DNA from: Chara braunii
Lineage: Eukaryota > Streptophyta > Charophyceae > Charales > Characeae
NCBI GenBank assembly: GCA_003427395.1
Contig: BFEA01000147.1
Location: 758,556-792,452 of the forward strand
Length of the DNA: 33,897 nucleotides
Direction: 5' to 3'
This document shows, one piece after another, positions 30,870 through 33,897 of this stretch (position 1 is the first letter of the stretch; the number at the start of each line of letters is the position of its first letter). A program made the translations under genes and the position numbers. Below the pieces are notes generated by a model, which had not been told where the DNA came from, made no database searches, and saw only the letters and a program-made list of their open reading frames with translations.

Positions 30870-31331
30870 TACATCTCCATGTCATATTTTTTGACATTTC
30901 GTCACTCATTTTTCTTCTCACATCATCTTGTTTATCTGTTTGATTGACTCTCACAAGAGGGTATCCCTTCTCTGCCCAAAATTCATGTTTCAGGTTCCAT
31001 GTGATATCCCCGCTGATTGTTGTCATTACTCTGTTGCATTCGACAAAGATTTGTGGCACTCCAAATTCTTCTATATACATTGTCAACCCTTCCACTGCCC
31101 AATCACCGAGTTTATTGGTTGTCGATACAACAGACTGAAGAAATTGTTCCTCCTTCGGATAAAAAGTACAATCACCTGCAGACATATACTCGTACGCCTT
31201 CGTGAGAGAACGCAAAATTCTGTCTTTGTTTTTCTTTGTCATTTGTAATCCTTGTCCCCTCGCGGTGCTGCAAATAGTATCTTTCTCTCTTTCCTGCATC
31301 TCTGGTTTGCTTGTTTTGCACTTCTGGCGAT
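30736..31331 (-). CDS. Internal exon of the acidic/basic protein gene
   Basis: The acceptor CGATATAG|ATCGCCAG at 31332 joins in frame with the upstream donor: the codon split g|at gives Asp and the frame continues RQKCKTSKPEMQEREKD. The exon then encodes a Lys/Arg/Glu-rich segment and a more globular part (SLTKAYEYMSAGDCTFYPKE, NKLGDWAVEGLTMYIEEFGV, PQIFVECNRVMTTISGDITW, KHEFWAEKGYPLVRVNQTDK). Read to the stop at 30736 it closes a 417-aa spliced frame from the ATG at 32370. A 5' splice site before the stop leading into the 30543-30869 frame is equally possible. No domain recognised. Confidence 0.6.
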
Positions 31332-31712
31332 CTATATCGAAAACACACATATTCATAATGAGTCAACAAGATACCAACGCCGAATGAAAGGTCAATATAT
31401 TACTCATTGTGATAATTCTTTTGAAGAGTAACTTCATTACTATAAAAAAAAAAAACCTTATCCCTTGTACTTCACGCATTCCCGCTGTCACAACGCACCT
31501 TTATACAATGGTACTTAACTTGAAAACAAACCTGTACACATTGCTGATGAAAGAGTGTTAAATTGTTTTTTTCCCTAAGTGTATGTTGAATTTTTTTCTT
31601 GACTCTTACGTAGTTTCTCTTTTATCGTTTACATCATTTTTATGACGCATCATATGAAACACACTTGCGCATTGATAAACAATAATTTGTTTTTATAGAA
31701 ATGTATATATAC
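31332..31712 (-). other. Predicted spliceosomal intron (381 bp)
   Basis: On the minus strand it begins AAG|GTATATATAC and ends TTTTCGATATAG. It is AT-rich and stop-rich in all frames, and its removal joins two long frames in phase 1. This is the clearest intron in the window. Confidence 0.65.
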
Positions 31713-32547
31713 CTTTCTTTGACGAACGAGACTGCTCCGTATGTTCATCGTCGTCTTCATTATCCCCCTGTAAAATATCTTCATCTTTTTCAAGATCTTC
31801 GTCCTCTTCTTCGTCCTCGAGTTCTTCGTCATCTACAAATGATTGGGACTCCTTCTCATTCGGGCCTGATCTGTCTTCCAAACTTTTTGAATTTGTTACT
31901 TGCTGACCCTTTGTTTCCAAGTCACAAAATTGGTCTTTCCCTTCAAATGAATCATGCTTTGACTTGCTCTTCGTATGATCTCTTTCTCCATAACTTTGTC
32001 TCCTTTCTTCAAAACAAGTCTCTACTTCTGATTTTTCTACTGGAATCCCTCTTTTTATTTTCACATTTTGTTTTTCCTTCTCTTTCTTTTTTCTGTTTAA
32101 TTGTTCATGTCTATCTACAGGAAACACTTCCGAGCGTCGAATATCCATTGTCTCTACATCAACAAACATACGTTTCTTTTTGGCCTTGCTCGGTGCATTT
32201 GGCATTTTCCCCGCAAATTCTTTTCGACCAACATTTCTTATGGGTGTTGATATGGAGGGAGTCTCACATGTCCTTTCTCTCATCTTTGGTGTTGATATCT
32301 TTGTCAGCAGCGTGTGATATATAGTTTTCCTTTGTCTCTTATGGTTTGAGCCTTCTGCTTCATACCGCATGTCATCTTCGCTGCTTCCCCTTTCAATGTC
32401 GATTTTCTATCTTTGTCTGATATGTGTTTGTTTTTTTTCACGATGCGCCCTCCTTCTCCTGCAAACATCATCGTATTTTTTGTTTCGTAGCCATTTTTTT
32501 GGAACTATAAATCCTCCATAACGTTGAGTATTCAAGATCAATCTTCC
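31713..32547 (-). CDS. Large exon: basic N-part and acidic tract, unknown nuclear-type protein
   Basis: It starts at acceptor AATGTGCAG|GGAAG and reads GRLILNTQRYGGFIVPKKWL and a basic stretch VCRRRRAHREKKQTHIRQR. A TAG follows at 32407-32409, then a frame open to the donor at 31712. ATG 32370 restarts inside it (MRYEAEGSNHKRQRKT). Later parts are Lys/Glu-rich with NLS-like clusters (SKAKKKRMF, NRKKKEKEKQNVKIK) and a terminal acidic run of about 30 residues (DDEELEDEEEDEDLEKDED). Basic clusters plus an acidic tract suggest a nuclear or chromatin-associated protein. The TAG makes the copy suspect unless translation begins at 32370. Confidence 0.6.
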
Positions 32548-32680
32548 CTGCACATTGAACATAAAGACAATAAAGTGAGAATCTCCATGTATTGAGTTTC
32601 AACAACGTAATTATTACTTTATATTCCTACAGATACACCAAAAATATATCATTTTCAAGGAACATGATATAGTCTCTTAC

Positions 32681-32733
32681 CCAGCGACCAAGACATGCTA
32701 CAAAGCCGACCCAAAACATTTTTATAAAAGATT
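32681..32733 (-). CDS. Predicted 53-nt upstream exon
   Basis: It is bounded by acceptor TTTAGTTTTATAG|AATC and a consensus donor CGCTGG|GTAAGAG. It reads SFIKMFWVGFVACLGRW and ends in phase 0, continuing directly as GRLILNTQRY in the next exon across a 133-bp intron (32548-32680). It contains an ATG (MFWVGF) that could be the start. Confidence 0.5.
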
Positions 32734-32934
32734 CTATAAAACTAAATGATAGATCGGTTATTCTCAACTTTTGACTCAGAAAATGACATTGTCGATAAGA
32801 ACTTCAAAAATGAAAATGTTTGAGAACAACACAAGTTTAATTATACAGACAGTGAGTTGAACATACTTACTATACTGTTTTCATTCAATTAACACAATTA
32901 TTGAAGGGGAAAACAGTTACAATCTTTGATGTCA

Positions 32935-33052
32935 TTATGAGGCGCAATAATCCAAAATGGTGCAACGCAACCGATCATCGACATTTCAATTAGCACCTCG
33001 ATAATTGCTTGTATCACCCGCAATAGACACCCTTTCATCGTCATCGCAAGTC
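32935..33052 (-). pseudogene. Exon-like segment with one stop, unknown
   Basis: After a good acceptor, TTTGCCAATGCAG|GACTTG, the minus-strand frame reads TCDDDERVSIAGDTSNYRGA, then a TGA, then NVDDRLRCTILDYCAS. Composition is protein-like on both sides of the stop. A perfect-looking donor GTAAGTATG occurs near 32870 but is preceded by stops in this frame, so the exon's 3' limit is uncertain. Confidence 0.35.
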
Positions 33053-33069
33053 CTGCATTGGCAAACACC

Positions 33070-33100
33070 CACCTTTAATGTACGACTCTCTCTCTCTCTC

Positions 33101-33162
<62 letters not shown>

Positions 33163-33215
33163 CAGTTCTGTTTGTGACGATATATATATATATATAAATT
33201 TATCTATCTATCCAT
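33070..33215. repeat. (TA)n microsatellite with TC and ATCT tracts
   Basis: A TCTC run is followed by a long pure TA run (about 33107-33160), a 20-bp break, TA again (33180-33197) and ATCTATC/ATCC tetranucleotides. It generates only artefactual Tyr/Ile frames. Confidence 0.95.
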
Positions 33216-33351
33216 CTATCCATCTCGATCTCAATCTGCGCAACAACACCCTGTTGTCTATCCTCGTGGAGAAACACTTTAATCTTCATCATTCGACTCA
33301 AATGAGAATCCGATCTCATGAGTGATAGTATCGATGAACAAAAATACACCC

Positions 33352-33897
33352 TTAAGGATTGTCGGTGTCCTCCTTCAATTCCCCTTCAAATAATATCTTC
33401 ATTACATCTCCTATCTTCCCGTCACCGAATTTTTTCTCCTTTGCGATATGTCTTGCTATACATTCCATGATTTCGACACGTTTTTCTGAGATAACATGAG
33501 AATCAACTTCCATTCTATTTTATGACACTCGCAACTTGTTCTGCATAAATATGATCGTCAGACGTCAACTCAGCAAAGTGTCTGATGATCTTTTGTCCAT
33601 AAGCACATGTATGTAGCCCGCAACCGTCCTCGTTGTCTTCCTGTGCACACTTCACACGGATCATGTCTTTGCCAAACAATTTTCAGCACGCAGCCCATGA
33701 TCTTGTTTCTTCAGAACGTGTAGGATGTCGTCCCTCTGCATTGTGAACCAGAAATTCATCGCGGATCCAACAGCGCAATGGATTCCAATTCGGCTGAGAG
33801 ATGCTTCGCAACGAGTTGAAATACATCATAGTCGGTCTCTCCTTGCCGTTTTTTATGGTTCCTTTCAGGGTTGTCGCCCCCCGGGCCCGGGGCCCCG
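33352..33897 (-). pseudogene. Ulp1/C48-like cysteine peptidase, C-terminal part (runs off window)
   Basis: The minus-strand frame is open from the window edge to a TGA at 33683-33685, then on to 33515. It contains MMYFNSL (33829-33809, the place of the triad Asp, here Asn), SWAAC, a stop, then KLFGKDMIRVKC and QEDNEDGCGLHTCAYGQK, matching the Ulp1/SENP Q-x-N-x-x-D-C-G box with the nucleophile Cys codon at 33620-33622. About 65 residues separate the two sites, which is plausible for this fold. Asp-to-Asn, the oxyanion Gln-to-Glu register and DCG-to-GCG are departures. Losing one A of the four-A run near 33518-33521 would join the 53-codon tail MEVDSHVISEKR... ending at TAA 33352. The His region lies outside the window. 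Confidence 0.6.
33877..33897. other. GC-only self-complementary sequence at the window edge
   Basis: GCCCCCCGGGCCCGGGGCCCCG is pure G/C and nearly self-complementary, within a region that is otherwise strongly AT-rich. It remains open in the peptidase frame but encodes only Gly/Pro/Arg/Ala. It could be an assembly or contig-end artefact, or a GC-rich hairpin. Confidence 0.5.

Larger units (their letters stand above)
27241..33897 (-). mobile_element. AT-rich, intron-bearing element with Ulp1-like peptidase (candidate)
   Basis: Base composition drops abruptly to AT-rich at 27240, and everything recognisable then reads on the minus strand. From right to left there is a Ulp1/C48-like peptidase C-terminus, a multi-exon gene for an acidic/basic protein, further phase-consistent exons, and tandemly duplicated exon-like units. 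GTTGAAA-type repeats cluster 200-300 bp inside the left edge. Plant Mutator-like and CACTA-type elements are known to carry Ulp1 peptidases, so a large DNA transposon is the working reading. No transposase, terminal inverted repeat or target duplication is visible, and the right end is outside the window. A decayed host gene cluster is the alternative. Confidence 0.45.

Noticed and set aside
31701-32324. 207-codon plus-strand frame rich in Leu/Ser/Phe
   Set aside because: It is the antisense shadow of the Lys/Glu/Asp-rich exon on the minus strand, which has matching splice sites.
33005-33325. 106-codon plus-strand frame through the TA repeat
   Set aside because: A Tyr/Ile repeat made by the TA microsatellite.

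Overview
The window is a stretch of eukaryotic nuclear DNA made almost entirely of old, nested, mutually disrupting transposable elements. A green-lineage (streptophyte) host fits best. A 14-kb Ty3/gypsy element of chromovirus type is primed by initiator tRNA-Met (TGGTATCAGAGC), the usual primer of plant LTR elements. Two LINEs carry the AP-endonuclease / reverse transcriptase / zf-RVT layout of plant L1-like elements. Microsatellites and spliceosomal-type introns are present. There are no bacterial operons and no rRNA or CRISPR. I suspect a charophyte alga such as Chara, but this is a guess that the sequence alone does not prove.

Layout. 1-4113: mostly unassigned sequence with GA and GAA microsatellites, a tRNA-like block, a LINE-tail-like fragment and a poly(A)-ended retroposon tail containing six consecutive hairpins. 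4114-18419: a Ty3/gypsy chromovirus with both LTRs, PBS, gag, protease, RT, RNase H, integrase and chromodomain, all broken by stops and frameshifts. Nested inside it are a 6.5-kb LINE splitting gag (about 6946-13480), an isolated LINE 3' tail in the leader (4878-4977) and a 218-bp hAT-like MITE in the RT (15501-15718) with an 8-bp target duplication. 18420-23080: largely unassigned, with one acidic Ser/Glu-rich reading frame. 23083-23425: three tandem copies of a 111-bp unit. 23489-27240: a second LINE of a related family on the minus strand, 5'-truncated, whose 3' end carries three tandem poly(A)-terminated tails.

27241-33897 is of another kind. It is AT-rich, begins abruptly inside the second LINE's RT, and reads on the minus strand. 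It holds GTTGAAA-type repeats near its left edge, a roughly 498-bp tandemly duplicated exon-like unit, a multi-exon gene whose splice junctions keep phase (acidic/basic protein, 417 codons open from an internal ATG), and at the right edge the C-terminal half of a Ulp1/C48-like cysteine peptidase. It is the best candidate here for an undescribed system, probably a large intron-bearing DNA transposon or similar element carrying a Ulp1-like peptidase. No transposase or terminal inverted repeat can be seen, so that identity is inference.

The gypsy and LINE coding regions all look inactive. Many stops sit where CGA, CAG or TGG codons are expected, as in sequence decaying by deamination of methylated cytosine.
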